Counted from the first letter of the stretch, positions 1-13,173 are shown. The stretch: DNA of 64,000 nucleotides from Acidovorax kalamii (GCF_002245625.1 NZ_NOIG01000004.1:310001-374000); one strand, 5' to 3'. Program-made: numbers and translations. Notes: a model not told the origin generated them from the letters alone.

Positions 1-26
1 CGCAAGCAGCTATCAAATTGATAGTT

Positions 27-1058
27 TTACTTCTTCGGCAGGATGTTGAGTTCAGCCGTGCTGGGCAGGAAGCTGGGGTTCCACACATCGTCGGCGTTCA
101 CGCGCGTCTTGGTGTTGAACGCGTCAGACACCTGCGACGCCATCAGCGAGAGGCGGCCGGGCACCACCTTGCCGAAGCCTTCGGCGCGCGCGTCGGGGCT
201 GTTGATCACGGTGTCGATGGCCAGCTGAAGGCGGCGGGTTTCGAGCGGCACGTTCACGATGCCGTCGCGCGCCTTCACATGCTCGATGGCGGCGGCGGGG
301 TTGGCGATCACTTCCTTGGCGCCCTTGGCGAAGGCCGACAGGAAGGCCTTGATGGCGGCCGGGTTCTCCTTGATGAGCTTGGGGCTGGCGATGATGACGT
401 TGCCGTACAGCTTCACGCCGAAGTCGGCATAGGGCAGCACCACCACGTCGGCGGCCTTGGCGCCACGCGCTTCCAGGTTCAGCAGCGAGGTGAAGGTGAA
501 CCCGGTGATGGCGTCCACATCGCCGCGCACCAGCATGGTTTCGCGCAGCGGGGGATCCATGGCGGTCCAGGTCACGGCACCAATGCCGTTGGCCTTCTGA
601 AAGATGGGAAACGCGCGGCGGCCTGCGTCGAACACGGGGGCGCCCAGCTTCTTGCCGGCCAGGTCGGCGGGTTTGGCGATGCCACTCTTCTTGAGCGCCA
701 TGACCGAGGCTGGCGTGTTGTTGTAGACCATCATCACCGCCACGGGCTTGTTCTGCGCGTCGGGGTTGTTGGCATGGAACTCCATCACGGCGGCCAGGTC
801 GGCAAAACCCATGTCGTAGGTGCCCGAGGCGACGCGCTGCACCGCGCCGCCGGAGCCGTTGCCTGCGTCTACCGCCACATCCAGGCCCGCCGCCTTGAAG
901 TAGCCCTTGGCCACGGGCTGCAGGAACAGGGCGGAGGGGCCCTCAAAGCGCCAGTCGAGCTGGAACTTGATGGGCGTGGTGGCTTGGGCCTGGGCCGTGC
1001 TGAAGGTGCTGGCGGTGGCGAGCAGAAGGGCGGCTTGCAGGAGGGTGCGTTTTTTCAT
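27..1058 (-). CDS. ABC transporter substrate-binding protein, NMT1/THI5-like
   Basis: Periplasmic binding protein of an ABC importer in the NMT1/THI5/SsuA fold class, whose members carry thiamine or pyrimidine precursors, sulfonates or related small molecules. The start at 1058 (MKKRTLL) gives a clear type I signal peptide ending near AQAQA, then the mature protein opens with the typical IKFQLDWRFEG strand. GSGGAVQRVASGTYDMGFAD is the usual ligand-loop region. Length of 343 aa fits the family. A start 14 codons further upstream is possible but would place residues before the signal peptide. Its ATPase and permease partners are not in the window and would lie to the left, downstream on this strand. 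The substrate cannot be told from sequence; the nearby purine genes are only a hint. Confidence 0.85.
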   Translation of the reverse strand: MKKRTLLQAALLLATASTFSTAQAQATTPIKFQLDWRFEGPSALFLQPVAKGYFKAAGLDVAVDAGNGSGGAVQRVASGTYDMGFADLAAVMEFHANNPDAQNKPVAVMMVYNNTPASVMALKKSGIAKPADLAGKKLGAPVFDAGRRAFPIFQKANGIGAVTWTAMDPPLRETMLVRGDVDAITGFTFTSLLNLEARGAKAADVVVLPYADFGVKLYGNVIIASPKLIKENPAAIKAFLSAFAKGAKEVIANPAAAIEHVKARDGIVNVPLETRRLQLAIDTVINSPDARAEGFGKVVPGRLSLMASQVSDAFNTKTRVNADDVWNPSFLPSTAELNILPKK

Positions 1059-1516
1059 GGATAGGTTCCTGTCAGAAGACGGCGTGGAAAGTGGGAGCAA
1101 CAGACAGCGGGGGGCACAGGCGAAAGCAAAAGCCGAAGCACGGGGCGCCCCAATGGTTCGCTACCACGCCATGGTGATCCAGCCAGCAAAAACGATGCCT
1201 GGTTTCACTGCGGCGGGGAGAGGGTGCGGACTATTGTTCGCCAGTTTGGTGCATGCGGTTCTACAGGCTTTCCCGAAATGGTGCAAAGGGGTTTTGGCAG
1301 GTGGGCGGGGGCGTTGGGCGATAGCGTCATGGGGGCTGTGGCCGTTGCCTGCAGTGGGCGCGGCAACGCCGCAGCCCATCGGTGCCACGCATAGGTGCAA
1401 ACGCGCAGGTCAGGCCTGTGCGCCGGTGGTACAACAACTGCCCTGTATCCATTTTTTGGCGATCGATTCACCGGCATCCACATCCATATCCATACCAGCA
1501 CTTGGGAGGGCTTCTC
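1059..1516. other. intergenic region between divergent genes
   Basis: About 460 bases separate the leftward binding-protein gene from the rightward HDOD gene. No convincing reading frame is seen; overlapping frames on both strands have no recognisable protein. It must hold the two divergent promoters. A Shine-Dalgarno sequence GGAGGG at 1505-1510 precedes the HDOD start. No clear operator palindrome was found. Confidence 0.5.
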
Positions 1517-2335
1517 ATGGCGGACATCCAGGCTTTTTTCGAGAACGTGCAACTACCCACCATCCCCGACGTGGCGCGCGAGCTGATCGCCACCATGAAG
1601 GACGATGACATCCCTTTCGAAAGGGTGCGGGCGGCGATCTCCAAAGACCCGGCCCTCACGGCCAAGCTGATCCGGCTGGCCAATAGCGCGCGTTTTGGCC
1701 TGCCCCGGCAGGTGGCGTCACTGGACGATGCCATCACCATGGTGGGGCTCAACCAGGTGCGCACGCTGGCGCTGGCGTCGTGCATGTCTGGCGTGTTCAA
1801 GGACGCGCCCGGGGTGGATGCCGATGCGTTCTGGAAGGAGAGCATGGCCATTGCGGGCTATTCGCAGTGGCTGGCCCGCACGCTGGGCTCCAACGTGCAG
1901 GAGTCGTGGCTCGCGGGTTTCCTGGTGCGGCTCGGTGAACTGATCATTGCCCAGAAGGCGCCCGAGCAGATTCCGGCCATCGAGCAGCTGCCCCACCATG
2001 CGGGCGGCCGCTGGGAGCGTGAACGCACGCTGCTGGGCTTCACCGAAGCCCAGGTGACGGCTGAGCTGGCGCGGCGCTGGCGCTTCCCCGACACCATCAC
2101 CCGGGCGCTGGAGACGGCCGAAGACCCCGTGGCCGCCACCCCGTTCTGCCGCCTGGGCGGGATCTTGCATGTGGCCACGCTGCTGGCCGAGATCGGGCTG
2201 GAAGAGCCCATGTCGCCCGCCGACACCATTGCCAGCTTGCCCGCCGAGATCAAGAAGGCGCTGCAACTCGACTCCCACTGGCTGGCCGAGCACCTGCCGC
2301 CGGTGGCGGACTATGTGGACGTCTCTGTTCGTTAA
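1517..2335 (+). CDS. HDOD domain signalling protein
   Basis: A 272-residue protein made almost entirely of one HDOD domain, a degenerate relative of HD phosphohydrolases found in bacterial signal transduction. Typical features are the opening LPTIPDVARELI, the stretch KDPALTAKLIRLANSARFG, and AITMVGLNQVRTLALASC. The HD metal residues needed for phosphodiesterase activity are not evident, as is usual for HDOD proteins. The start at 1517 is chosen because GGAGGG lies 7 bases upstream and the domain begins at once; a frame extension upstream to 1382 has no family character. It is followed by a strong terminator, so it is probably transcribed alone. Its partner and output are unknown. Confidence 0.85.
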   Translation: MADIQAFFENVQLPTIPDVARELIATMKDDDIPFERVRAAISKDPALTAKLIRLANSARFGLPRQVASLDDAITMVGLNQVRTLALASCMSGVFKDAPGVDADAFWKESMAIAGYSQWLARTLGSNVQESWLAGFLVRLGELIIAQKAPEQIPAIEQLPHHAGGRWERERTLLGFTEAQVTAELARRWRFPDTITRALETAEDPVAATPFCRLGGILHVATLLAEIGLEEPMSPADTIASLPAEIKKALQLDSHWLAEHLPPVADYVDVSVR

Positions 2336-2348
2336 AGCCGTCTCACCC

Positions 2349-2382
2349 AAAAAGAAAGGCCCCGAGAGGCCTTTCTTTTTTG
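2349..2382 (+). terminator. rho-independent terminator after the HDOD gene
   Basis: An 11-bp stem, AAAGAAAGGCC paired with GGCCTTTCTTT, with a 6-base loop and a following T run, 14 bases after the HDOD stop codon. The A-rich left side makes it usable in both directions, so it could also end the leftward malic enzyme transcript that finishes at 2404. Confidence 0.9.
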
Positions 2383-2403
2383 TATAGCGATCAACGCTAT
2401 CCG

Positions 2404-4710
<2,307 letters not shown>

Positions 4711-4889
4711 ACGGAAATCCTGGAAGTCCTCGGCGGAATGCAAAACAAGCGTACCCGATGGTGGGGTGGGTGCGCATGCCGGTTTATGCGGATGCGGCAT
4801 GAAGCCAAAACCCTCTTGCGGCAAGGCCGGCAAGAGGGCAGGGCCCCGGGGTGCGGGGCAGGGTTCTTCGGCACCGGGCAGGCGGGACG

Positions 4890-6377
4890 CTAGTGGGCGT
4901 CGGCCTGGCGTGCGGCGTTCACAGCGGCGGAGGTGTCGCGGCTGGCGCCATTGAAGAAAACGTTCAGGGCCACGGCCGTGATCGAGGCCAGCAGGATACC
5001 GGATTCGATAAGGGGATGGATCGCATGCGGCATCCACTGGCGGAAATTGGGGGCGATCAGCGGGATCATGCCCACGCCGATGGACACGGCCACGATCATC
5101 GCGTTGAAGCGGTTGTGCTTGAAGTCCACCCCGCCCAGGATGCGGATGCCGGTGGCGGCCACCATGCCGAACATCACCAGGCCTGCGCCGCCCAGCACCA
5201 TGGTGGGCAGCGATTCGACCAGCGCCGCCATCTTGGGCAGCACCCCGAGCACGATCAGGATCACGCCACCGGTCACGCACACGAAGCGGCTCTTGACGCC
5301 CGTGACGGCCACCAGGCCCACGTTCTGCGAAAAGCTGGTGTATGGGAATGTGTTGAAGATGCCGCCCAGCAGCGTGCCCAGGCCGTCGGTGCGCAGGCCG
5401 CGTGTGAGGTCGGCCTGCTCGATCTTGCGGTCGGTCATCTCGCCCAGGGCCAGGAACATGCCGGTGGATTCGATCATCACCACGATCATCACCAGCGTCA
5501 TGGTCAGGATCAGGATGGGGTCGAACACCGGGCCCGCGATCTCGAACGGCAGCACCAGGTCAAACCACTGGGCCTTGGCCACTTTCTCGAACGACATCAG
5601 GCCCATGGCCACCGCAATCACGGCGCCAATCACGATGCCCAGCAGCACCGAGATGTTGGCGATGAAGCCCTTGGCAAACTTGGCGATCAGCAGGATGGAC
5701 ACCAGCACCACGGCCGAGATGCCCACGCCCGTGAGGTCGGCGTATTTGGGATTGGGCACCGTGGGCACCACCGCAAAGCCCTTGGGCACGGGCGGCAGCG
5801 ATGAGCCGGGTGCACCGGCGGCGGACTGCATCTCGCTGAGCCATTTCAGATGTTCGGGGTTCACCACGCTGGGTGCGGTTGGCCCCACCGGGTTGCCAAA
5901 GATCCAGTTGATGCCCACGCGCATCAGGCTGATGCCGATGACCGCAATGATGGTGCCGGTGACCACCGGCGGGAAGAACCGCAGCATGCGGCTGACCAGG
6001 GGCGCGATGAGGATGGAGATCACCCCAGCGCCAATCACCGAGCCAAAGATCAGCCCGGCCCCGGCCGTGCCCCCTGTGCTCTGCGCCATGGACACCATGG
6101 GCGCCACCGAAGCAAATGTCACGCCCATCATCACCGGCAGGCGGATGCCGAACCACTGCGAGGCGCCCAGCGCCTGGATCAGCGTGACCAGGCCGCAGAC
6201 GAACAGGTCGGCCGAGATCAGCTTGGCCACCTGGTCGGGCGTGAGGTTGAGCGCGCGGCCGACGATGAGCGGCACGGCCACCGCGCCGGCATACATCACC
6301 AGCACATGCTGCAGGCCCAGCGCCGTGAGGCGCCCCAGGGGCAGGTGTTCGTCCACGGGATGCACGGGTGGGGTCAT
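4890..6377 (-). CDS. NCS2 family nucleobase permease, xanthine/urate type
   Basis: A 495-aa integral membrane symporter of the nucleobase-ascorbate (NCS2/NAT) family with about 14 hydrophobic segments. The NAT signature reads SFSQNVGLVAVTG; QN at its start is typical of xanthine or urate carriers, whereas uracil permeases usually have EN. The start at 6377 follows AAAAGGAATTCCC and gives MTPPVHPVDEHLPLGRL, with the first membrane helix starting near residue 20. A GTATAC-centred site lies about 80 bases upstream, resembling the palindrome before hiuH, so purine-dependent control is inferred. The role fits the purine degradation genes throughout the window. Exact substrate is not proven. Confidence 0.9.
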   Translation of the reverse strand: MTPPVHPVDEHLPLGRLTALGLQHVLVMYAGAVAVPLIVGRALNLTPDQVAKLISADLFVCGLVTLIQALGASQWFGIRLPVMMGVTFASVAPMVSMAQSTGGTAGAGLIFGSVIGAGVISILIAPLVSRMLRFFPPVVTGTIIAVIGISLMRVGINWIFGNPVGPTAPSVVNPEHLKWLSEMQSAAGAPGSSLPPVPKGFAVVPTVPNPKYADLTGVGISAVVLVSILLIAKFAKGFIANISVLLGIVIGAVIAVAMGLMSFEKVAKAQWFDLVLPFEIAGPVFDPILILTMTLVMIVVMIESTGMFLALGEMTDRKIEQADLTRGLRTDGLGTLLGGIFNTFPYTSFSQNVGLVAVTGVKSRFVCVTGGVILIVLGVLPKMAALVESLPTMVLGGAGLVMFGMVAATGIRILGGVDFKHNRFNAMIVAVSIGVGMIPLIAPNFRQWMPHAIHPLIESGILLASITAVALNVFFNGASRDTSAAVNAARQADAH

Positions 6378-6450
6378 GGGAATTCCTTTTGTACGGGGCC
6401 TGAGGGATGGGCGGCAATCTGTGTGCAATGCGGTGCACAGCAGTCCATAC

Positions 6451-6470
6451 AAAAATCGTATACAAAATAT
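6451..6470. promoter_or_regulatory. possible GntR/FCD operator before the NCS2 permease
   Basis: A GTATAC core (6458-6463) in an A/T-rich setting, reading TTTTGTATACGATTTT on the leftward strand, 80 bases before the permease start. It resembles the 18-bp palindrome at 24047-24064 but is imperfect. A bare GTATAC is expected a few times by chance in 64 kb, so the position counts as much as the match. Confidence 0.4.
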
Positions 6471-6580
6471 GCGAAACGCCTTATCCCGGTAAACCCTAGG
6501 TGCAGCAGCAGCGCCCTCCAGCGCGCCGGGCGGTGGAGGGGGAGATCAGGGGCGCTGGGGCCGACTCTGTGCCTGGGGGG

Positions 6581-7267
6581 TCAGGTGGAACCGCGCGGCG
6601 CCGCCAAAGGGGCCAGCGATTCGCGCAGGCGGTCGCGCACCAGCGGCTGGCCGGGGTTGAGTGCGGCTTCCACATGGCCGATGTGGGCCAGCAGGCGCTC
6701 GCGAGCCAGGGCCGCGTTGCCTGCCTCCAGCGCCTCGACGATGGACTCGTGCTCCGCGCACGACTGACTGGCTTCGTGGCGCGACTGGTAAAGCGATGCC
6801 GCCAGCGTGGTGCGCGCAGTGAGGTCGCGCAGGATGTCGCTCAGGCTGCGGTGGCCCATGGCCTCGGCCAGGCACACGTGGAAGTCGGCCAGCAGGAAGG
6901 CGCGCGTGGCGGCATCAGCACCTTCGATGGCGCGCTGCTCGTCGGCAATGTGGGCGCGCAGCCGGGGGATGACCGCCTGCAACGGGCGCCCGGCATCGGC
7001 CAGGATGCCCGACTCGATGATGCGCCGGGCCGAGAATGCATCGCGCGCATCGTCCACCGAGGGCTCCACCACATACCAGCCCCGGCGCGGGCGCACCTCG
7101 ACAAAACCACGGGCCTGCAGCTGCATCAGCGCCTCGCGCACCAGGGTGCGGCTCACGCCGAAGAGGTCGGCCAGTTCCTGCTCGCCCAACCGCTCGCCGG
7201 GTGAGAGCTTTTGCGCAAGGATGGATTCCACCACCTGCTGGGCGATCTGGGTCTGGTTGGTGCTCAT
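6581..7267 (-). CDS. GntR family transcriptional regulator, FadR/FCD subfamily
   Basis: A 228-aa repressor-type regulator. Residues about 8-72 form the winged helix (LSPGERLGEQELADLFGVSRTLVREALMQL); the rest is an all-helical FCD effector domain with the D-x-H and later histidines (DFHVCLAEAMGH) that bind a metal and a carboxylate ligand in this subfamily. The ATG at 7267 shares the bases ATGA with the stop of the upstream transporter gene, a 4-bp overlap that points to translational coupling. Frame extension upstream of this start lies inside the transporter gene and is ignored. It probably controls its own operon and the divergent glycerate kinase gene through the palindrome at 8641-8654. 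Confidence 0.9.
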   Translation of the reverse strand: MSTNQTQIAQQVVESILAQKLSPGERLGEQELADLFGVSRTLVREALMQLQARGFVEVRPRRGWYVVEPSVDDARDAFSARRIIESGILADAGRPLQAVIPRLRAHIADEQRAIEGADAATRAFLLADFHVCLAEAMGHRSLSDILRDLTARTTLAASLYQSRHEASQSCAEHESIVEALEAGNAALARERLLAHIGHVEAALNPGQPLVRDRLRESLAPLAAPRGST

Positions 7268-8595
7268 GCGGCCGATTGTGGCGCGGGTTGTGGCTGCGCA
7301 GGCGATGGCTGCAGCGGGGGCTGCAAGGGGGGCAGGCTCTGCCCGTCCAGCACTGCATGGGCGCGGTCGCGGTCGATGTCGCCTTCCCATGCGGCAATGG
7401 CCACGGTGGCCACGCAGTTGCCAATCAGGTTGCCCAATGCGCGGGCAATGCCCATGAACCAGTCCACCGACAGCACCAGCACCAGCCCGATGGCGGGGAT
7501 GGCCGGAATGGCGTGCAGCGTGGCGGCCAGCACCACGATGGCCGAGCCCGGCACGCCGTGCGCGCCCTTGGAGGTGACCAGCGAGATCGCCAGGATGGTG
7601 AGCAGGTCGGTCATGGTGATGGGCGTGTTGGTGGCCTGGGCGATGAACACGGCCGCCAGCGTGATGTAGATCGAGAACGCGTCCAGGTTGAACGAGTAGC
7701 CCGTGGGGATCACCAGGCCCACGGTCGAATCGCGGATGCCCATGTGCTTGAGCTTGGCCATGATCTGGGGCAGCACGCTGTCCGACGACGTGGTGGCGAA
7801 CACCACGGCCAGCTCCTCGCGCAGGTAGCGCAGCAGCTTGAACAGGCTGAAGCCCGAGAACCGCATGATCAGGCCCAGCACCACCACCACGAAGATGACC
7901 ACCGCCGCATAGAACAGCACCACCAGCATGCCCAGCTGCTTGAGCGAGCCGATGCCGTACTTGCCCACCGTGAACGCGATCGCACCCAGCACGCCCAGCG
8001 GCGCCAGCTTAATGATCAGGCCCATGGTCTTGAACAGCACATGCGACAGGTCTTCGATGAGGCCCGTGACCCGCGCCCCGCGCTCGCCCATCAGCGCCAG
8101 TGCGCAGCCGAACACGATGGAGAACAGCAGCACCTGCAGCACATCACCGTTGGCAAACGCACTCACGGCCGTGGTGGGGATGAGCTTGAGCAAAAAGTCG
8201 CTGAAGCCGCCACCGGTGAGCTTGCTGGCGTTTTCGGCATAGGCGCCCATGGCCTTGGGGTCCAGCGCCTTGGGGTCCACGTTCATGCCCACGCCAGGCT
8301 CGAACCAGAACGCCAGCACCAGGCCCAGCACCAGCGCGATGGTGGTGACCACCTCGAAGTAGATCAGCGACTTGACCCCTACACGCCCCACACGCTGCAA
8401 GTCACCCGTGCCCGCAATGCCATGCACCACCACGCAGAACACGATGAGCGGGATCAGCATCTTGATGAGCTTGATGAAACCGTCGCCCAGCGGCTTGAGC
8501 TGCACGGCCGTGTCAGGCCAGAGCAGCCCGATGGCCACGCCGGCAATCAAGGCCAGGATCACCCGGCCGAAGAGGGAGTTGAAGAAGCGGAGCAT
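7264..8595 (-). CDS. dicarboxylate/amino acid:cation symporter (DctA/GltP family)
   Basis: A 443-aa DAACS-family secondary transporter in the inner membrane, coupling uptake of a C4-dicarboxylate or related acid to protons or sodium. Signatures are the serine-rich re-entrant loop (TTSSDSVLPQIM) and GYSFNLDAFSIYITLAAVFIAQ. Most relatives have NLDG at the second site; here it is NLDA, followed by F in place of T, which may mean a changed substrate. The start at 8595 (MLRFFNSLFG) is chosen because the first membrane helix begins at once. It forms an operon with the GntR gene (4-bp overlap) and faces the glycerate kinase gene, so glycerate, tartronate or tartrate-like acids are plausible substrates. 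Confidence 0.88.
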   Translation of the reverse strand: MLRFFNSLFGRVILALIAGVAIGLLWPDTAVQLKPLGDGFIKLIKMLIPLIVFCVVVHGIAGTGDLQRVGRVGVKSLIYFEVVTTIALVLGLVLAFWFEPGVGMNVDPKALDPKAMGAYAENASKLTGGGFSDFLLKLIPTTAVSAFANGDVLQVLLFSIVFGCALALMGERGARVTGLIEDLSHVLFKTMGLIIKLAPLGVLGAIAFTVGKYGIGSLKQLGMLVVLFYAAVVIFVVVVLGLIMRFSGFSLFKLLRYLREELAVVFATTSSDSVLPQIMAKLKHMGIRDSTVGLVIPTGYSFNLDAFSIYITLAAVFIAQATNTPITMTDLLTILAISLVTSKGAHGVPGSAIVVLAATLHAIPAIPAIGLVLVLSVDWFMGIARALGNLIGNCVATVAIAAWEGDIDRDRAHAVLDGQSLPPLQPPLQPSPAQPQPAPQSAA

Positions 8596-8640
8596 GGGAA
8601 CCCTTTGCTGAGAAAAAGGATGGAGGTGCGCTGCAATCAA

Positions 8641-8654
8641 TCTTGCATACAAGA
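8641..8654. promoter_or_regulatory. palindromic operator between the dctA-like and glycerate kinase genes
   Basis: TCTTGCATACAAGA has perfectly matched 5-base arms TCTTG/CAAGA around CATA. It lies 46 bases before the leftward symporter start and 158 before the rightward kinase start. FCD-type GntR proteins bind sites of the form TNGT-N3-ACNA, so the GntR gene in the same operon is the likely ligand. Both the form and the place support this. Confidence 0.5.
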
Positions 8655-8811
8655 ACTGTAGACAACTGTTGAGGGCCAGAACATGGGGTTATCCCGTGCT
8701 GTGCACCGCTCTGGCGTGTTGCCATCCCCTGCCTGGGTTGAAGTAGTTTTGACTTTGGCGCACTGCTGTGCGGGTGACCATGGCCCCACAATCGCCCGCG
8801 GAGACCATCCC

Positions 8812-10152
8812 ATGAACATCACCGACGCCGTGCCCGACCCTGTTCGCCAGAGCGGGGATTTCCTCGAATACCTCTACCGCGTGGCCGTGCGGCGCGCACT
8901 GCCGCTGCACAACACGGCGGCCTTCTTGCCTGCCCCGCCTAGCCCCGAAAGCGGCGGCCGCACCCTGGTGTTGGGCGCAGGCAAGGCCGGTGGCGCCATG
9001 GCCCAGGCCGTGGAGGCGCTGTGGCCGGCCGATGCGCCGCTGTCGGGCCTGGTCGTCACGCGCTACCACCACACGCCGCCCCGGCCCGAGGGGCTGCACC
9101 AGCGCATCGAGGTGGTCGAGGCCGCGCACCCGGTGCCCGATGCGGCGGGGCTGGCGGCCGCAGAGCGCATCCTGGCGCTCACCGAGGGCCTCACCGAGAA
9201 CGACCTCGTGCTGTGCCTGATCTCGGGCGGGGGCTCGGCCCTGCTCACGCTCCCGGCAGACGGGCTCACGCTCGAAGACAAGCAGCGCATCAACAAGGCT
9301 CTGCTGGAGAGCGGCGCTGCCATCGACGAAATGAACTGCGTGCGCAAGCACCTCTCGCGCATCAAGGGCGGGCGGCTGGCTGCGGCCTGTGCCCCTGCGC
9401 GCGTGGTCACGCTCACCATCAGTGACGTGCCGGGCGACGACCCCTCGGTGATCGCCAGTGGCCCCACCGTGTCCGATGCCACCACCTGCGCCGAAGCACT
9501 GGCCATCCTGGCGCGCTATGGCATCGACGTGCCCCCCGCAGTGCGCGCTGCACTGGAGGCAGGCACGCTGGAAACTCCCAAACCCGGCGACGCGGTGTTT
9601 GCGAACCATGTGGTGCACATGACGGCCACACCCCAGCAGTCGCTGCAGGCCGCCGCCGAGGCCGCTCGTGCGGCCGGTGTGGCGGCGTACATCCTCTCCG
9701 ACGAGATCGAAGGCGAGTCGCGCGAGGTGGGCAAGGTGCACGCCGCGCTGGCACGGGCCGTGGCGCGGCATGGCCAGCCGTTTGCGCGGCCCTGCGTGAT
9801 CCTCTCGGGCGGCGAGACCACCGTCACCATCCGCCCGCGCGCACCCGGCGCAGCCAAGGGCCGGGGCGGCCGGGCGGGGGAGTTCTGCATGGGGCTCGCG
9901 CAGGCGCTGCAAGGCCAGGCGGGCGTGTGGGCGCTGGCGGCCGATACCGACGGCATCGACGGCGTGGAAGACAACGCCGGTGCCCGCGTGGCACCCGACA
10001 CCCTGGCGCGTGCTGCGGCGCAGGGCCTGTCCATCGCGGACCACCTGGACCGCAACGATGCCTATGGCTACTTCGATGCGCTGGGCGACCTGGTCATCAC
10101 CGGACCCACACACACCAACGTCAATGACTTTCGTGCACTATTGATTTTGTAG
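8812..10152 (+). CDS. ttuD: glycerate kinase, type 2 (MOFRL/TtuD family)
   Basis: Phosphorylates D-glycerate, feeding the product of tartronate semialdehyde reduction into lower glycolysis. At 446 aa it is the usual length. The N-terminal part has LVLGAGKAGGAMAQAVE and ISGGGSALL, both typical of the DUF4147 domain; the C-terminal MOFRL domain carries ALAADTDGIDG. Older annotations of this family read hydroxypyruvate reductase, but biochemical work supports 2- or 3-phosphorylation of glycerate. The ATG at 8812 is selected since residues further upstream are not conserved-looking. Its neighbours are a GntR-controlled symporter and, further right, the gcl-hyi-glxR operon whose product is its substrate. 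Confidence 0.9.
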   Translation: MNITDAVPDPVRQSGDFLEYLYRVAVRRALPLHNTAAFLPAPPSPESGGRTLVLGAGKAGGAMAQAVEALWPADAPLSGLVVTRYHHTPPRPEGLHQRIEVVEAAHPVPDAAGLAAAERILALTEGLTENDLVLCLISGGGSALLTLPADGLTLEDKQRINKALLESGAAIDEMNCVRKHLSRIKGGRLAAACAPARVVTLTISDVPGDDPSVIASGPTVSDATTCAEALAILARYGIDVPPAVRAALEAGTLETPKPGDAVFANHVVHMTATPQQSLQAAAEAARAAGVAAYILSDEIEGESREVGKVHAALARAVARHGQPFARPCVILSGGETTVTIRPRAPGAAKGRGGRAGEFCMGLAQALQGQAGVWALAADTDGIDGVEDNAGARVAPDTLARAAAQGLSIADHLDRNDAYGYFDALGDLVITGPTHTNVNDFRALLIL

Positions 10153-10257
10153 CTGTAAATCCATAGTGGATAAGCGGTGACGCCTGTTTTTATTGGGATT
10201 CTTCTTCTGTAGCACCAGGCGCGCCGCTGGCGCGGACCGCGCCCGGTAGTGCCTGGC

Positions 10258-11175
10258 TCAGGGCGATGGCCGCTTCTCCTCCCACCAGTCTTTGGCAAAC
10301 CGCCCCTGCAGAAACGCGACGAACGCTTGCACCTTCTGCGGCACCAGGCGGGGCGAGGGGTACACGGCGTGGATCTCCTGCTCGGGCAGGCGGCAGGTCT
10401 TGAGCACCTCCACCACGCGCCCGGCCGCCAGCGAATCCACCGCCACATAGTGCGGCAGTGCCGCAATGCCCATGTGCGCGCGCGCCGCCGCCAGCAGCGC
10501 AGAGAGGTTGTTGGACCGCAGCCTCCCCGTGACGGGCACCGACACCGCCTCGCCGCTCGCATTGCGCAGCCGCCACAGGTCGTTGCCCTGCACGCTGCTG
10601 TAGATCAGCGCTGAATGGTCCTTCAGGTCCGACGGCCTGCGCGGTGTGCCGTGGCGGCGCAGGTAGGTGGGCGAGGCCACCAGCACCCAAGGGTTCATGC
10701 CCAGCGTGCGCGCGCCCAGCGCCGAGTCGGCCAGCTTGCCCAGGCGGATCGCCACGTCGATGCCGTTGGCCACCAGGTCGGTGTAGCGGTCCTCAAAGCT
10801 CAGGTCCAGCTGCACCTGCGGGTTCTGCGCCATGAACTCCAGCGCCAGCGGCACCACCACACGCCGCCCGAAGGCCACCGAGCTGCCCACCCGCAGCTGC
10901 CCGTGCACCTGCGTCTGGCGCACGCGCACCACGCTCTCGGCCTCGGCCACGTCGGTCACGATGGCCTTGCACTTTTCGTAGTACAGCGCGCCGGGCTCGG
11001 TCAGGCTCACGCCGCGCGTGTTGCGGTTGAGCAGCCGTACCTTCAGGCGTGCCTCCATCGCTGCCACCTGCTTGGTCACCGTGGGCTGCGTGGTGGCGAA
11101 CTCCTGCGCCACCTTGGTGAAGCTGCCGGTCTCCACCACACGCACAAACATCTCCATGGCATCGAGCCGGTCCAT
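10258..11175 (-). CDS. LysR family transcriptional regulator, divergent from gcl
   Basis: A 305-aa LysR regulator: helix-turn-helix at residues 1-60 (VVETGSFTKVAQEFATTQPTVTKQVAAMEARL) and a periplasmic-binding-protein-like effector domain from about residue 90. It is of the CrgA/DsdC-like group common in betaproteobacteria. It is transcribed away from gcl, with 166 bases between the start codons. That gap holds an inverted repeat TTATTCC-N5-GGAATAA, a good LysR site. The usual inference is that it controls itself and the glyoxylate operon. The effector is unknown; glyoxylate or a derivative would fit. Confidence 0.9.
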   Translation of the reverse strand: MDRLDAMEMFVRVVETGSFTKVAQEFATTQPTVTKQVAAMEARLKVRLLNRNTRGVSLTEPGALYYEKCKAIVTDVAEAESVVRVRQTQVHGQLRVGSSVAFGRRVVVPLALEFMAQNPQVQLDLSFEDRYTDLVANGIDVAIRLGKLADSALGARTLGMNPWVLVASPTYLRRHGTPRRPSDLKDHSALIYSSVQGNDLWRLRNASGEAVSVPVTGRLRSNNLSALLAAARAHMGIAALPHYVAVDSLAAGRVVEVLKTCRLPEQEIHAVYPSPRLVPQKVQAFVAFLQGRFAKDWWEEKRPSP

Positions 11176-11224
11176 CGTGGTTGCCTCCTGTGTTGTGCAT
11201 GGTGGCGCGGGCGTGCGCCGTGGC

Positions 11225-11243
11225 TTATTCCTGTGTGGAATAA
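11225..11243. promoter_or_regulatory. inverted-repeat LysR-type operator before gcl
   Basis: TTATTCC (11225-11231) and GGAATAA (11237-11243) are perfect inverted arms separated by 5 bases, containing the T-N11-A pattern of LysR sites. It lies 50 bases upstream of the leftward LysR start and about 100 upstream of gcl, where autoregulatory sites usually occur. Confidence 0.6.
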
Positions 11244-11341
11244 ATTTTATGGTCTGCCGCCGCCTTCCGCCGCAGAGGGTGCTTGCCTAGAGTTGCCCCA
11301 TCCAACCGATTCAACCGACCACAAACCGAAGGAGATGTGCA

Positions 11342-13132
<1,791 letters not shown>

Positions 13133-13173
13133 GGCGAGCCGCATTTTCCCCCTCGTGTTACCGGAGACTTTTC

